The notes under the pieces were generated by a model. That model did no database searches. It was not told the DNA's origin and was given only the letters and a program-made list of their open reading frames with translations. From Kingdonia uniflora (taxonomy: Eukaryota; Streptophyta; Magnoliopsida; Ranunculales; Circaeasteraceae): DNA of 64,000 nucleotides. The position numbers were made by a program, and so were the translations under genes. The DNA lies in contig JACGCM010001655.1 in NCBI GenBank assembly GCA_014058105.1, forward strand, positions 372,001-436,000, in the 5' to 3' direction. Shown in pieces: positions 32,301 to 43,574 of the stretch (positions within the stretch are counted from its first letter, which is position 1; the number at the start of each line of letters is the position of its first letter).

Positions 32301-33231
32301 CTCCTATCTCGTAGGTCGATCACTCACTAGCATAACAATTACACATGTAGTATTCTGGCCAGGAATACACAAGCAAGCAGAAGAGTACTCACACAAATAT
32401 GACGTATGTAAATGACATAGACACATGATCCACTTAAACTACATGCAAGCAAGGTGTTCTGGCAATTCAAGCGGTGGGCGCTCGATCTCGTCGAAGAATT
32501 TCCTAATACTCCAGGTAACCGTCGATTCCTACTCGTCGCAATATATTATTTTTCCAAATGACTAGAAATAGTTTCACTCTGTCAAACTAGAAAAGAAGAG
32601 GCCATATCTTTCATATTGGAATACATCATCACACGGTTTGGATGCCCTTACCTAATTCAGATTGATAATGGACCACAGTTCGTTGGAGAGAAAGTCGTAG
32701 CCTTCCTCAGTAAACACAACATCATCTATTCACCATCCAATCCATACTACCCTCAAGGCAATGGCCAAGCCGAAATTACCAACAAAACCCTAGTGGATGG
32801 ACTCAAGAAAAGTCTTCAATCACAAAAAAAAAGGAAATTGGATACGGGAACTTCCTCACGTTTATAGGCATACCGTACCACTCCATGTCAATCAACTGGC
32901 TATTCCCCCATCCTTCTAGCTTATGGCACAAAAGCCATCATTCCAATAAAATGCCACCATCCTAACAAAGTTCATGAGCTAACCGACGAAGAAAATGAGT
33001 TCGAATTGGATTGATAAAACTAGGAAACATGTAATTGCCAACCTAGGTCTATATCACCAGATGCAGGTCAGCATGTAAAGCAGAAGAGTCTGAAGCTATG
33101 AGTTCCAAATCGATGATCCATTCCTCATCATTGGTCGAACTAATCTGGGATCATACTATATCATTACGGAGCAAGGAGTTCAAATTCCAAATCCATAGAA
33201 TACTAGGCGATTGAAACGGTACTATCGTTAA
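29304..33231 (+). pseudogene. Element B pol: protease, RT, two RNase H domains, integrase, decayed
   Basis: Protease near 29560-29610 has MMIDTRGSIEILF, where the active-site DTG has become DTR (element C keeps DTG). Reverse transcriptase (30240-30940) shows INLGFIREAKYPDWISNIV, ADFTDLNKHIPKDNF, SMMDV and KTTFITKRGLYYYKVMPF; the YVDD motif has decayed to YLVN. RNase H (31050-31480) has PAETRYSKIE. The second RNase H (31694-31990) has MDFEASNNVIEYEAL and YIDSLLVVYHYLEQY. The integrase core (32470-32790) keeps IDNGPQFVGEK and GNGQAEITNKT. The end LKRYYR plus TAA is at 33231. Frameshifts near 31680, 32160 and 32867 and many stops are present. Confidence 0.9.
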
Positions 33232-33385
33232 GTCCCTAGTTTCTCCATTTTAATATTATCATTCTTTCAATACAAAAGGTGTGATTTTTATCTCCATACA
33301 GTGTACATTCTATTCTACTTAATGAAAACTTCCAAGTTTTTTTCCACATTACTCTTTACTTACGTAGATTCTATTAAATCTTAAA

Positions 33386-33850
33386 GATTAAAGCAAAGGT
33401 AATACTAGCTTTTAATCGACCTTTATACATTGATTAAAGAAAAGGTAATACTAGCTTTTAATCGACCACTATACATAGATTTAAGTACAGGTAATACTAG
33501 CTTTCAGTCGCTCATCTAACAAATTAAAGCGAAGGTAATACTAGATTTAAATCGACCTCTATACATAGATTAAAGCAAAGGTAATACTAGCTTTCAATCG
33601 CTCATCTAACAGATTAAAGCGAAGGTAATACTAGCTTTTAATCGACCTATATACATAGATTAAAGCAAATGTAATACTAGCTTTCAATCGACCTCTATAC
33701 ATAGATTAAAGAAAAGGTAAAACTAGCTTTTAATCGCCCATCTATACATATATCTGTGATTAAAACAAAGGTAATATTAGTTTTCAATCAAAGATCTCTA
33801 ACAGACATAAGATAAAGCAAAGGTAAAACTAACTTTCATCTCTTAATATG
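33386..33850 (+). repeat. Tandem repeats, about 46-bp unit, eight copies plus two longer variants (element B)
   Basis: GATTAAAGCAAAGGTAATAC followed by TAGCTTTTAATCGACCTCTA and TACATA-like ends repeats head to tail. Two unit types alternate irregularly, ending in ATCGACCTCTATACATA or ATCGCTCATCTAACA. The core AAAGGTAATACTAGCTTTCA is shared with the repeats of A and, on the opposite strand, of C. The block lies between the convergent stop codons of pol (33231) and the antisense gene (33884). Confidence 0.85.
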
Positions 33851-33883
33851 TTTATAACTACAAATAACTTCTACAAGTTGCAT

Positions 33884-35390
33884 CTAAAGGTTCTTCTTTG
33901 CTTATAGGAGGTTAGCTATGCCTTCCCCTACAATAGGAGAATGTTTAGCCATAAATTCTAGAGCTTGAGTATCTGCAATAATCCTGCCTTACTCTACCAA
34001 TTCAGCAGGCAGGGAACCTAACTCCATTTCTATGTTGTAATACAATTCCTCTATCTATATCGGCTTTACAAATACATCCTCGGGACGATAGACTGTCGTA
34101 CAAGATATCCCTCTCAAACTCAAGTCTTCTTACTTCCTCTATAAAAAAGGCAATAATAGCCATTAGCTCTTACTAGCATGTTATTTCTTGAATAGACATG
34201 TTTTGGTCGAGCATTACTACCTCGGAAAAACGCTTTTATAATTTTTTGTGATGATCTTTCAAGTTTTTGTACCGTTCGCATTGCCACTCCTTGTGTTTAT
34301 CTGTAAGTGACATAATCTCATGATGCTCCTTTATCTTATTCAGGGCTTTATCTAACTCTGCCTTTTTTGTCATCCTCAACTCTGCCAACTTAGCATAGAG
34401 TTCCTCTGGCTCCCTATCATTCCTTTCGCTTCCCCCAACAGAAGCCTTCTTCGACATCTCATCATTCTTCCACAACAACTGATCCTTCCCCCTGATCACC
34501 CCCTCAAACTCTCATTCTCTACGATGAACGATATCTAACTTATCTTGGCTTGCCCTTAAATGTCCATTTCCTCTCTGTACATGAGCCTGAATGCGAACTA
34601 CATCCCCCTCCAGCTCTTTAATTCAGGTTATTGGGTCAACAACGTCCCATTTTACAATGGAGACCCCGTCATCACCTTTCTTCCTCTTTTATCGCTCTCC
34701 AGCCTCGGCCTTTTTGATGCGCGAATTGGCCATATCCAAATTCGCCTTCAATTTAGCCACCCTCTCATTCAACTTGTCATACCATTTATGAACCATAAAA
34801 AAATTCATATCCTTAGCAGGTAAAGCCTCACCTAACTGCTCAGCTATACTTTTAGAACTGGACAGGTCAGCTCAAGCTTTCTAAAGCTCATTTTCTTTCA
34901 TAGTCAGTTCACTCTTAAACTCTATAGCAGCACTTGCAGAATTTGCAAGATAAACTCGAGCTTTCTCAAGCTCGTCAATTTTCCTGGTCATTTAACCCTT
35001 CAAACTAGCCATAAAATCTTGTAATATTTTTTCTAATACTTCTAGTGACTTGATACGGTATTGCGCGGAATCTGTCACTTTAGTTTTCAACGACAACATA
35101 TTTATCCTGCTTTTGACCTTCGCTATCTCATTCTTCGCCTTTGCGAGCTCTTTTTACATTTTTTCCAATTCGGCGTCTTTCCCCTTGATGTTCCGAGTCA
35201 TGTAATCTATAGTTTTTATCGCCTCAACAAATTGGATCTGTACTTTTGCGTGTTGGTCCTCCCTATCTTCAGATGCTTTTCTAATCCGATTAAATTTCAC
35301 CGCAAACTCATGGTTATATTAGAGCGTTTGTTGCTAACTCGAGCGAACAGTCTCCAATTCGGCCAACATCACAGATATAATAGATGAAGC
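33884..35390 (-). pseudogene. Element B antisense gene, exon 8: coiled-coil tail
   Basis: Heptad-rich stretches through all of this part, for example SKKASVGGSERNDREPEELY and AKLAELRMTKKAELDKALNK at 34499-34300, and a conserved C-terminus MELGSLPAELVE, stop, GRIIADTQALEFMAKHSP. Frameshifts and stops split it into short open parts. It corresponds to 49693-51153 of element C. Confidence 0.65.
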
Positions 35391-35940
35391 TCGATTCAAC
35401 AGCACTCCACAAATACAATCAATCATAATACATGAGATTTTCAAAATTCTAACAGATTTATTATTTCTGTCATTCTATTGTTGTGAGACTTCTTTTAAAC
35501 TGAAGGTCGAAGTATGATCTCAGTTCGTTGGCAATAACATCTACATCAAATTTGAAGGTACATATTTTCTATGTTCTTATTTTCTTAAAACTTTGGTATC
35601 ATTTGAACATGCTCGATTACCATCGCCCGTAAACTACTAACACATTGTTGATCTATCTCTATTTTTTAATTTTACTTTGTAGCTCTAAAGTAATGCAGTA
35701 TACAAGCTAAATATTTTTTGCTCTTCTCTAACCTGTAGCTTCGCTTGCGTAGTCAACAGTGATGCTGAGGCGTCTTTCTCCTTAGTATGCTCATTCCCTT
35801 ATTTGTCAATTCTGAGGCGCATATGCTTAAGTTCCTTCAAAAAATATTTACAAACATCTCTTAGCCTATCTAAAATTTATCCTCTAAAGAAATATTCTAT
35901 AGAATTATAGTTTCTTAAACCATCAAAAAATATACAGCCA

Positions 35941-36368
35941 AACTTCAGCAAACTTTACTCTACCTTCCCATTATCTTCCCCCCGGTTCTCTAAATCTATT
36001 TTGGCAGAGACCCCATCTAACCCTGTTACCACACAATCAGTAGGAGCCTCCTCTTGCCCTTCGTCCTCTTCGACGTAGGTACCAGCCATAATGGCTTTGA
36101 CGTCAGCTTTTATGTACCCCACTACGAGGAATTGGCGCCCAAGTCTATCACGTTGAACTGCGATATCATTTATATTCTTCTGCACTTCATCGGTAAGCTC
36201 ACTTATAAACACCTTCTGTGCAGGATTTGTAGTAACCAATCGCTCCCCTTCCAGAGCTAGGTCAGATTGAAGTCGATCAACCTTCTTCTCAAGCTCGACC
36301 TTCCCGCTCTCGAGCTTAGTTATCTCTTCCTCGATCCTGAGGCAAATACCCTTCAGCAAACTAGTTGC
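35941..36368 (-). pseudogene. Element B antisense gene, exon 6
   Basis: After an ATTGTAG acceptor: ATSLLKGICLRIEEEITKLE, a coiled coil (VDRLQSDLALEGERL), then RDRLGRQFLVVGYIKADVKA, IMAGTYVEEDEGQEE and VTGLDGVSAKIDLENRGEDN. The frame is open throughout. It is comparable with A exon 6 and C exon 6. Confidence 0.8.
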
Positions 36369-36443
36369 CTACAATAAATTAAACGCATTTTTAGCTCGAA
36401 TCCAAATGAAAGGTTCATAAATAAACAACACAACAAAACTTAC

Positions 36444-36979
36444 TATTTTGCCCAACTCCAACTGTGTAGAGATACTCAGTTCCTCAGTACCCTTGCGAGC
36501 TACTAGCCTCACCTCATCCCCCATAGCTTGTAGATCCTCCTCCTTAGCAGGTCGGCTCTCCACAACCTTCACCCCTATTACTTCAGCAGAAGGATCTACC
36601 CACCTATTTTTTGTATTTTTGTCAACCTCCCCGCTCACCGTGGTTCCAGCGGACGAGTCACCCTTCACGGCTTTCTTCATAAATTTTGTAGGTAACTTGC
36701 TCAAAGTTGCCAATTCCCGAATATCCTCAAAATCCATATTAGAAGCCCTCGGTAAAACTGGATGCTTTTCCCCATCCACTCCTCTCTTCTTACTTGATCT
36801 AACCGCCATCATTAGTCTCTTCGCCTGAGATTTTTGATCCTTCTCAGACCTACTGTTTGTACTTTTATTTTTGTTAATGCCGAGCTCCTTCAAAACAATC
36901 TCAAGATCAACCCCTTCTCGAGCAACAATATCTAACAGTGACTCCTTCATTGTCACCTTCGTCCGAGGACTTGTAATAC
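36444..36979 (-). pseudogene. Element B antisense gene, exon 5
   Basis: After an acceptor near 36980: SPRTKVTMKESLLDIVAREG, VDLEIVLKELGINKNK, then a basic KDQKSQAKRLMM stretch, LSKLPTKFMKKAVKGD and WVDPSAEVIGVKVVESR, up to a GTAAGT donor at 36443. Copies C and D have the same start (SLLDTVAQEV; SLIDTVAREGVELEAVLGEL). The basic stretch could be a nuclear localisation signal (inference). Confidence 0.75.
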
Positions 36980-37052
36980 AAACACAACATATTATCAACC
37001 AACAAAGCAACCCTTCAATTAAAATAGTTTGATATTATATACTATTAGTTAC

Positions 37053-37829
37053 TTTTTTTTTAAAGTTTTATACATAAGTTCATTGGTTCTTCATCTTTCA
37101 CTCTGAGGGCAATCACCTTTCACCCATATCATATTGTTATTCAAAACCCGACCTCCTAAATCAGATCGAAGAAAAACGTTCAAAATGAGCTTGAACAGAA
37201 ATGCGCACCCCAGATGTAGTATAGTATTTTACAATATAGTACTGCAAAACCTTCTCTGGAGTTATTCTCTTCTCCACTTCATTCTCCTCCCATAATCCAT
37301 TGAGGTTCTTACAAACATTGATTACCTCCCACTTGTTCCTGCTCAGTTGGGCAGGACAAGCCTCTATAGTATTCATTATACCTTTAACAAGATTGCTAAG
37401 GGGAAAACTTAGTCCATATTCTAGCTGAGACAGATAACACAGTAAACCCTCGTCCAGGTCGCCTTGAACATTCCCATCAAAATACTCAAGGGAGATCGAT
37501 TCACCCACTCCCCTATCTAACTTCTCTTTTTCTAAGTCAGGCAACAAGAAGAAATGCTTTCCCCCAGATGATACAGTACAAACTATGAGCAGCCTGCTGG
37601 TATGTTCTATAAATTTGCCCCATTTTCCACCTATAGGAGCTTTAGATTTACAGAACTCTCTAAATACATCGGAATTTGGAGGGTATGATACCAATTTACC
37701 AGAGAAGTCTAGAAATTGAATAAGTACTACTTCGCCCTCCCCCTCAAACTTTTCATTTAAAGATTCTATGCTCTCTGACTCAATCATATAGCAAGAGGTC
37801 AACGGCTTTATTTCAATTGAAGTCTCCAT
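37053..37829 (-). pseudogene. Element B antisense gene, exon 4: central PF04195-like domain
   Basis: 222 open codons from Met 37829, the longest clean frame of this gene. Order: acidic N-terminus, FLDFSGKLVSYPPNSDVFRE, IGGKWGKFIEH, KHFFLLPDLEKEK, ISLEYFDGNVQGDLDEGLLC, YGLSFPLSNLVKGIMNTIEA, CPAQLSRNKWEVINVC, PEKVLQYYIVKYYTTSGV. The 'L.FPL..... G..PAQL..N.W..I..C' core and the later 'IWVKG' region seen in copies C and D recall PF04195 ('putative gypsy type transposon') by layout; this is inference from memory. After residue 222 a shift leads to the last exon part and a GTAACT donor at 37052. Confidence 0.75.
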
Positions 37830-38111
37830 CCCAATAATATGCTTAAGGATGTGGTTTGATTCTATAGCAAATATTCCTCATGCTCGACCTACATACAAGT
37901 CAAGGTATGCTATGATTATCTTTTATCTATACACATCCATGAACACATCTACCATACATAAATCATACATATACGTCAATTATGCATTTATCTTTTTGCA
38001 CACAAAAAATTAAATAAATTCTTATAAAATTACTATAAACAACAATTTTTCAAAATTTGAAATCGGCAAAATCTTTCAAAAACACATTCACAAAATCATT
38101 AATAATTTACT

Positions 38112-38550
38112 AAGCTTCAACGTCAGAATATAAATCTGAAGCAGTACCAAATCCTTCCTTCACAACACTACTGTGCAATCACCATCGTGACTGTCTCTAT
38201 AACTTGTTATCTCCTTAAGCGATGATCACTCTTGTCAAATCTATCACGTAAATCTCTACAATTTTTTATTTTTTCTCTCCCACTGTTCTTCTATTTTTCA
38301 AAAGTTGATGAACATTTGAATGAGGATGATGAACTATTATTTATATTTTCTCTCTCTAACTGCTGGCAGTTATTGGGAATTGTACGAACCGCCCTCAGGT
38401 TTTAAACCGTGGCATCCCTTCCTAAATTAATGTCAGACGTTTCACACTTTGTTTATGAAAACACCTTCCCATCATTACTCCTAACTCTATATTTTAATAT
38501 ATTCTCACCTCTCCTACACAAAACTCTCTTTGACCCCCCCACACTCATGA
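38112..38550 (-). pseudogene. Element B antisense gene, exon 3
   Basis: The minus strand gives SDINLGRDATV, NLRAVRTIPNNCQQLEREN and NNSSSSSFKCSSTFEK, which align with A exon 3 and C exon 3 (HNNCQQLERDTINN). The donor after GACGTTGAAG reads CTTAGT, so the GT is lost in this copy. Several stops. Confidence 0.6.
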
Positions 38551-38829
38551 TGACTTGATACTCACACACAATTGAACTTTCCTTATAAATTTTACAAGAA
38601 ACAAAAATCAAAGCTTACCTATTTTACTATTCCAACTTATGCTACTTATAAAACTACTGACATCATTTCCAAAGATATCAAATTTCAAAATCAAAATAGA
38701 TTTATTCTCAAACAGTTCCAAACAACATTTGCAATGAAAAAGAAATAGATACAAGCAAAACATTTTGCCTACATTTCAATTATAGTTATTGAACCTTAGT
38801 CAATTTTCTCCCTCACTTATAATTACACA

Positions 38830-39125
38830 TAAAATATCCAAGATGTCCTGGAGAGCCACACCAAATCAGTTCACCCCTAGCGAACCTCGCATCCTCCTCC
38901 ATGATCTCTTCTTTAGAAATTTAGCTCATAACCTTTTTTGAGCTGCAGGTTCCAATTACATCACAGAATATCTCAAAGTAAAAATGTCACCTGATCTTAA
39001 GTTTCCTCTCCTTCGCATCCATGCCCTCGAAATAAAGTTCTGATTCAGGCAACTCTGAATCATAGTCAAACAAACAAAAAATTATCTCCCGCACTTCTAT
39101 AATCTTTATCGGCAATCATCCTTCA
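38830..39125 (-). pseudogene. Element B antisense gene, exon 2
   Basis: Reads LPIKIIEVREIIFCLFDYDS, ELPESELYFEGMDAKERKLK and, further on, ARGELIWCGSPGHLGYFMCN. Element C has IKIAKVREKIFGLLD and GELIRCGSPAHLGCFKYN at the same relative place. Two stops inside; borders approximate. Confidence 0.6.
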
Positions 39126-39955
39126 ACAGTATGACGATCTCTCTCTGAACGAGTCCTCACCATATTCTCTTTTTTCCTTCTCTTTACATCACATCACGCT
39201 CATATTTATATACTTTTCGAGATCATTTCAAGTCTCCCACGTTCTATATATATTATAATCTATTTTTCCATAACTAGAAACCCTAAGATCATGATAAAAA
39301 GTTATTTTAATTTATCTATACAAATTGTCATCTTTGAATTCGTCCACTCACATTTCAACCTAATCCTCACAATCTTTCCCCCTATACAATATTTCAAAAT
39401 GAGATCTTCCTGAGCTCGAGTTTTCAATTTCTGCATGTTCTATATCTTGAAAGTTATTCTTCCCCCATGATTTTATACTTTATTCTGGTCAATATATATT
39501 TTTACACATTTACATATTTACATACACATTTTTCCCATGTGTTAATATATATTTTCCAGAGTTAGACAAAATAAAACCCCATTTTTTAATTCGACTTCCA
39601 CTATTATATTTTCGCCCTATAACATACATATATTTACGTTTTCTAGCTCAATTTCGGTCCAAAGATCTAATTCTATCTATCAAAACTAAGTTTGAACAAT
39701 TTTTTTTTCATGAGCTCAAATATCAATTACAGATAACAAGTCTTTCAGATACTTTACTAATAACAAGTCTTTCAGATACTTTACAGATAACAAGTCTTTT
39801 AGATACTGTTACAAATCATTCTCTAAGATACGTGTTAATTTTTAGTGATATTTCACTTTGAGAATCTTTTGAAGAAAAGTTAGAACTGGAAATCACTGAA
39901 GTTAATCACTCCTTTACACTATTTACTTTGACAAGAAACTGAGGAAGCAAAGGTG

Positions 39956-40449
39956 TCAGTGCTTGTACAAACTTTTAGCGACAAAACCTTCTCCACGATA
40001 AGAGAAGATGATAGTACAACAAAAAGACTTCAAATATCTGTCTTCCACCTCTACCACCATCGTCTCCTCCTCCTTAATCCCCACAAATAGAGAATTGATA
40101 GAGATGAAAGGGAGTCTTACCTTAGAATCCAGTCCTCTGTAGGATACCGGCAGTAATGCCTCGTATACATGCCGGTCCATACATCTGAATCCTCAACCTT
40201 GTTCTCCGCAATGATCCGATAACACCTTTGACATCGCTCGCCTGTCAGGACAACATAATAAAATCTCTACATATGGCAAAAGTTATCATCAACTTCAGTA
40301 GCTTCGCCTTCCGACATACCGTAGTACATCAGTGGTACGAGAATCGGTGTGGGCATCTCTAATGATTGATCCCCAAAATATTGTTGCTTCAACTTCTGTA
40401 TTTCCATAGAAACTTTCTCTTCATATACCATTCCCTGGGTCTTTAGCAT
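39956..40449 (-). pseudogene. Element B antisense gene, exon 1
   Basis: From Met 40449: MLKTQGMVYEEKVSMEIQKL, KQQYFGDQSLEMPTPILVPL, MYYGMSEGEATEVDDNFCHM, then after a break GERCQRCYRIIAENKVEDSD. It matches A exon 1 and C exon 1. Downstream (about 40180-39956) an open part has no clear counterpart. Confidence 0.6.
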
Positions 40450-40784
40450 TATAACTTAGAGAATCTATAGAGTATTACAACGATAGCGTACTTTTCCAGA
40501 AGCTCCAGTACATGTACTATTTATATCAAACTCATATTTATTGCTGAGGTATGTTTCTAAAGCAGTCATCATTCAAAGCAGAGCCACTCTCGGAACTCCA
40601 AACGCCAAATACATCAATCCTTTCCATCGTAATAAATACCAAATACATCCCTCTACAAAAAATATCGGGTACCTAACCAGTCAAATCCGCATTAATACAT
40701 CATATCTTTTCGACTTCCAATACCACAATACACAGGTTCTTTCTCAACCAAAGCCACTCGAACCTTCAGTTACGAGGGGGCAAT
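40450..40784. other. Element B: leader of antisense gene and polypurine tract
   Basis: No coding signal. GAGGGGGCAAT (40774-40784) is the polypurine tract directly before the right LTR. The promoter of the antisense gene should lie here or inside the 3' LTR. Confidence 0.5.
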
Positions 40785-41375
40785 TGTAAGGAACTATTCC
40801 TCGACCGAATCTATATTTGAACTACCTTAGTATCAGACTTACGCATTTTACATATGATATGAATAGTCAGTATTGACACTTAAACCACGAACTAATAAAG
40901 AACGTGGATCGAGCATAATAGAAGAATATGATTTAGTCAAAGACACCTATCTCCTACGAACTAAACATCTAACTTCCACTTACCTTATTATTCGAAGAAC
41001 GTGCTTCAGCACGATAATGAGCTACGGGTAAGGTCTATATAAAGAAAAAGTTCTAGATGAGATAGGGACGAAGAAAAACTAGATTTTCTAGACTCTAACA
41101 TAGGAAATTCTAGATTCTGAACACCATAAACTTCTTATTTCAAGATCAAATATTTATAGTTTGAGTGATCACTTGTAATAAGATATCAGCCTCAAGCAAT
41201 AAAAGTTACTGTTACTAAAACCCTCAACTCGAGGTCATGGTTTTTTACCTATTCAAAGATTTTCCACGCTAAATCACTTGTATCATTTTTTTCTTTTCAT
41301 TAATTTTTGTCACAGGTACATTTGGTGTAAAAGCTAATTTCAAGCTATTTCAAGCTACGGAATTAGGCCATTACA
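40785..41375 (+). repeat. Element B right LTR
   Basis: 591 bases from TGTAAGGAACTATTCCTCGA to AATTAGGCCATTACA. The TATA box is at 41036-41044. It is very similar to 27023-27623 apart from scattered substitutions and small gaps. Confidence 0.92.
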
Positions 41376-41837
41376 CAAACAAATGTGAATACTTTTTTTC
41401 CTTGCTAGGTACCAAATGTCCTTAAAGGATAAATATTATGTACACATAATGTTAATGAATTCTACATGTTGGTTTCGAAGGACCACATATTTCATCTACC
41501 TTGTCAAGAAAAATCTAATTCCTAGTCCTCCATATCCTTCTCCAAGGTATGTTGGTTGGTGATTAGGCCATTTTACACAATTTTCGTTGACATCTCTCTA
41601 AGAAGTTATGGTAAAAAAAATATCTCCAAGATTGATTTCAATACTTTTAAGGCCTTTCAAGATCATCTTGTTCTTCAGGGGCTATTTTATTGGGATATGA
41701 ATCGATATCATTACGATCATCAGTTACAGTTAAGAACTTCCTTTATAGACTAGTCACACAAATATGATGCTAAGGTATTCTATATTCTCCATGTGAATCA
41801 ATTTATTCTCTATCTTTATATTTATAGGAGAATTATA
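41376..41837. other. No recognised feature
   Basis: Right flank of element B. A short open frame (41556-41753) is not recognised. Confidence 0.3.
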
Positions 41838-42302
41838 TAGGGATGGCAATTGGCCAAATTTGGGGTGCGGGAGCCAATACCATCTCAATCCCTGCTCAGG
41901 ATCCCACCACCCATCTCGCCCCGATTCCTATTTAATTTAAGCAGGGATACCTAAATCTGCCCCACATAGATATGCTCAATACGTGACCCGCGCCATCCCC
42001 GTCTCATTTAAGTTAGGGATATAATATAGAAACATAGTCATAATGGGTATAATAGTAAAAGCATAGTCATAAGATGTATAATAGTAAAACTATTAGTTGA
42101 TATTAAATGGGGCGAATACAGGGCGGATAACGAATTTTATGTCAACAGTCCCAAATCCACCTCGAGCCCCGACAGATTTTGGGCAGTTAATACCATCCCC
42201 ACCCCCATACTCGGTTAGCTCATACCAAATTTGTCCTATTTTGGGGGAGGGGAGAGGGGGGGGGGGGGGGGGGGAGGCTCCCTAGCGGGGTGGGGCAAAT
42301 TA
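41838..42302. mobile_element. Possible hAT-type MITE with degenerate ends
   Basis: Begins TAGGGATGGCAATTGGCC and ends GGGGCAAATTATAATC. The reverse complement of the end (GATTATAATTTGCCCC) pairs imperfectly with the start. GC-rich arms with CCCCGCCCC-like words and an AT-rich middle fit the common plant non-autonomous family whose ends read GGGATGGCAA. No clear 8-base duplication is visible. Confidence 0.4.
42256..42274 (+). repeat. Run of 19 G
   Basis: Uninterrupted G run within a longer G/A-rich stretch (42243-42279). It lies inside the possible MITE. The run length is likely unstable and hard to sequence. Confidence 0.9.
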
Positions 42303-43574
42303 TAATCTTTAGGAATACGAAGTGTGTGATTAGTGCATGTGTTGGCCAGTAACAGTCTAACTCGAGCTCTTGGGATTTCTTAACCTAAACCCAAAATCTG
42401 CGGGATGTATCTACAAAAATATATTTGATTAAACATCAAAATTGATTTTTTTGGCCTCAACTTTAGATTAACAAATGAAGTTTCTCTATTTATTGTAAAG
42501 TAATACAAATTACATATAATTAGGATGTGTTCAAGAAGCTTACAGACTGATGAAGTAGATAATGTATAATAGTCAGCATGACTTGAAAATCATAGCCTTC
42601 TTTGGCTATTCTGGGAAGCCCATGCGAAAAATGTGCTAGCTTAACCAGAATTCTACTATGGTCCGAACGTGATGAATTATTATACACATAAATAGGTGAT
42701 CTAGCTAGAAGTAGTTCTGGTACTATATGCAGGACTACTAGGTAGGGTGATTTCAAAGGGGAGATATATATCCTCTAATATATGATCATCAATACCTTAA
42801 GACTATATTTGAATTTTTTTAAAGCTGAAAGCCCCCATTTTAATTCACTAAAAGGACAATAAAATCTTTCAAAAAGGAAAATATTTGAGACCTATATAGT
42901 GAGATCTATTTATATGGAGGGGCGGAGCAAAGATTTCATGTTTGGGGAGCGAAGGTTGAACGATGATTTATATTAGGGTATCTGGGGGTTTGGGGGGCAG
43001 AGCCACCTAATTTGTTTTTCCCATTTAATGGTATTTTAAGCTTACAAATCAATCAAATATATCATTAAATTAAATTATCCAGATTGAATTCTCTCATTAA
43101 AAAAATCTAAGCTTTTTGCGCCAATGACATGATCAATGTAAGGTGAAAACAACATAAAAAAAAGTAACTAATTTGTTGATATAATGAATTAAACCTTAGG
43201 CTCTTGTATTTAAAGCTTCACACTTTACCACTTGGGCAAGCTTTCTTTGATATCATTATGACAAAGAAAAATATACATTTGGTAATTTTAATTTTTTATT
43301 TTATACCTATATAGGCATGTTTCAGATGTAATTAATTTTGAGAGATCTTTTGTAAGGCAGTTCAAAATATTAAATGGGATAAAAAAAAAAATTGTTGGAC
43401 TTTGCATATTTTTCTCCTTTTTATGAGGATTCTGTTTAGAAATTGAATTTTTGAATCTGTTTGCTCTAGAATTATCATTGAAATGAGTATAAATACTCTG
43501 GATCTTCTAAAAAGCTCTAAAAACTATGAAGATAAGATGAAAAGTACAGTGTGAGTTCAAATTGTCAATAATAG
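42303..43574. other. Non-coding stretch with a possible MITE remnant
   Basis: No gene recognised. GGAGGGGCGGAGCAAAG at 42916 and GGGGGGCAGAGCCACC near 42993 resemble ends of common plant non-autonomous elements. A CTCTTGTATTTAAAGCTTCA followed by ACACTTTACCACTTGGGCAA stretch (43201-43240) is often found with them. The left edge of element D lies somewhere near 43570 but is not marked by an LTR. Confidence 0.3.

Larger units (their letters stand above)
33884..40449 (-). pseudogene. Element B antisense gene: multi-exon PF04195-like/coiled-coil protein
   Basis: Best copy for the central domain. Exons on the minus strand: 1 (40449-about 40170), 2 (about 39125-38830), 3 (about 38550-38112), 4 (37829-37053), 5 (about 36979-36444), 6 (36368-about 35941), 8 (about 35390-33884). 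The exon 4 donor (GTAACT), exon 5 donor (GTAAGT) and exon 6 acceptor (ATTGTAG) are canonical. The exon 3 donor has changed from GTTAGT to CTTAGT. The tail ends ALEFMAKHSPIVGEGIANLL, close to the C copy. The whole gene converges on gag-pol. Stops occur in exons 1 to 3 and 8; exon 4 is nearly clean. Function unknown. Confidence 0.75.
27023..41375 (+). mobile_element. Element B: full-length Tat-type Ty3/gypsy retrotransposon, degenerate
   Basis: Left LTR (27023-27623), primer site (27626), gag-pol on plus (27702-33231), 46-bp tandem repeats (33386-33850), antisense gene on minus (33884-40449), polypurine tract and right LTR (40785-41375). This is the most complete Tat element of the window and shows the native order. 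Flanking five-base sequences (ctacc and caaac) do not match, so a target-site duplication is not evident. Point mutations and stops are spread over all genes. Confidence 0.92.

Noticed and set aside
33386..33850. CRISPR-like array
   Set aside because: The whole 46-base unit repeats without unique spacers, in a plant retrotransposon.
36448..36828. Plus-strand frame of 126 codons
   Set aside because: Opposite strand of exon 5 of the element B antisense gene, which has conserved splice borders on the minus strand.
27018..41380. Target-site duplication of element B (ctacc and caaac)
   Set aside because: Only three of five positions agree, which is not beyond chance.
42097..42285. Pro/Gly-rich frame of 62 codons
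   Set aside because: Made by the GC-rich end and G run of the possible MITE.
43201..43240. tRNA-like stretch (CTCTTG...ACCACTTGGGCAAGC)
   Set aside because: No cloverleaf and no T-arm consensus; such words are common in plant non-autonomous elements.
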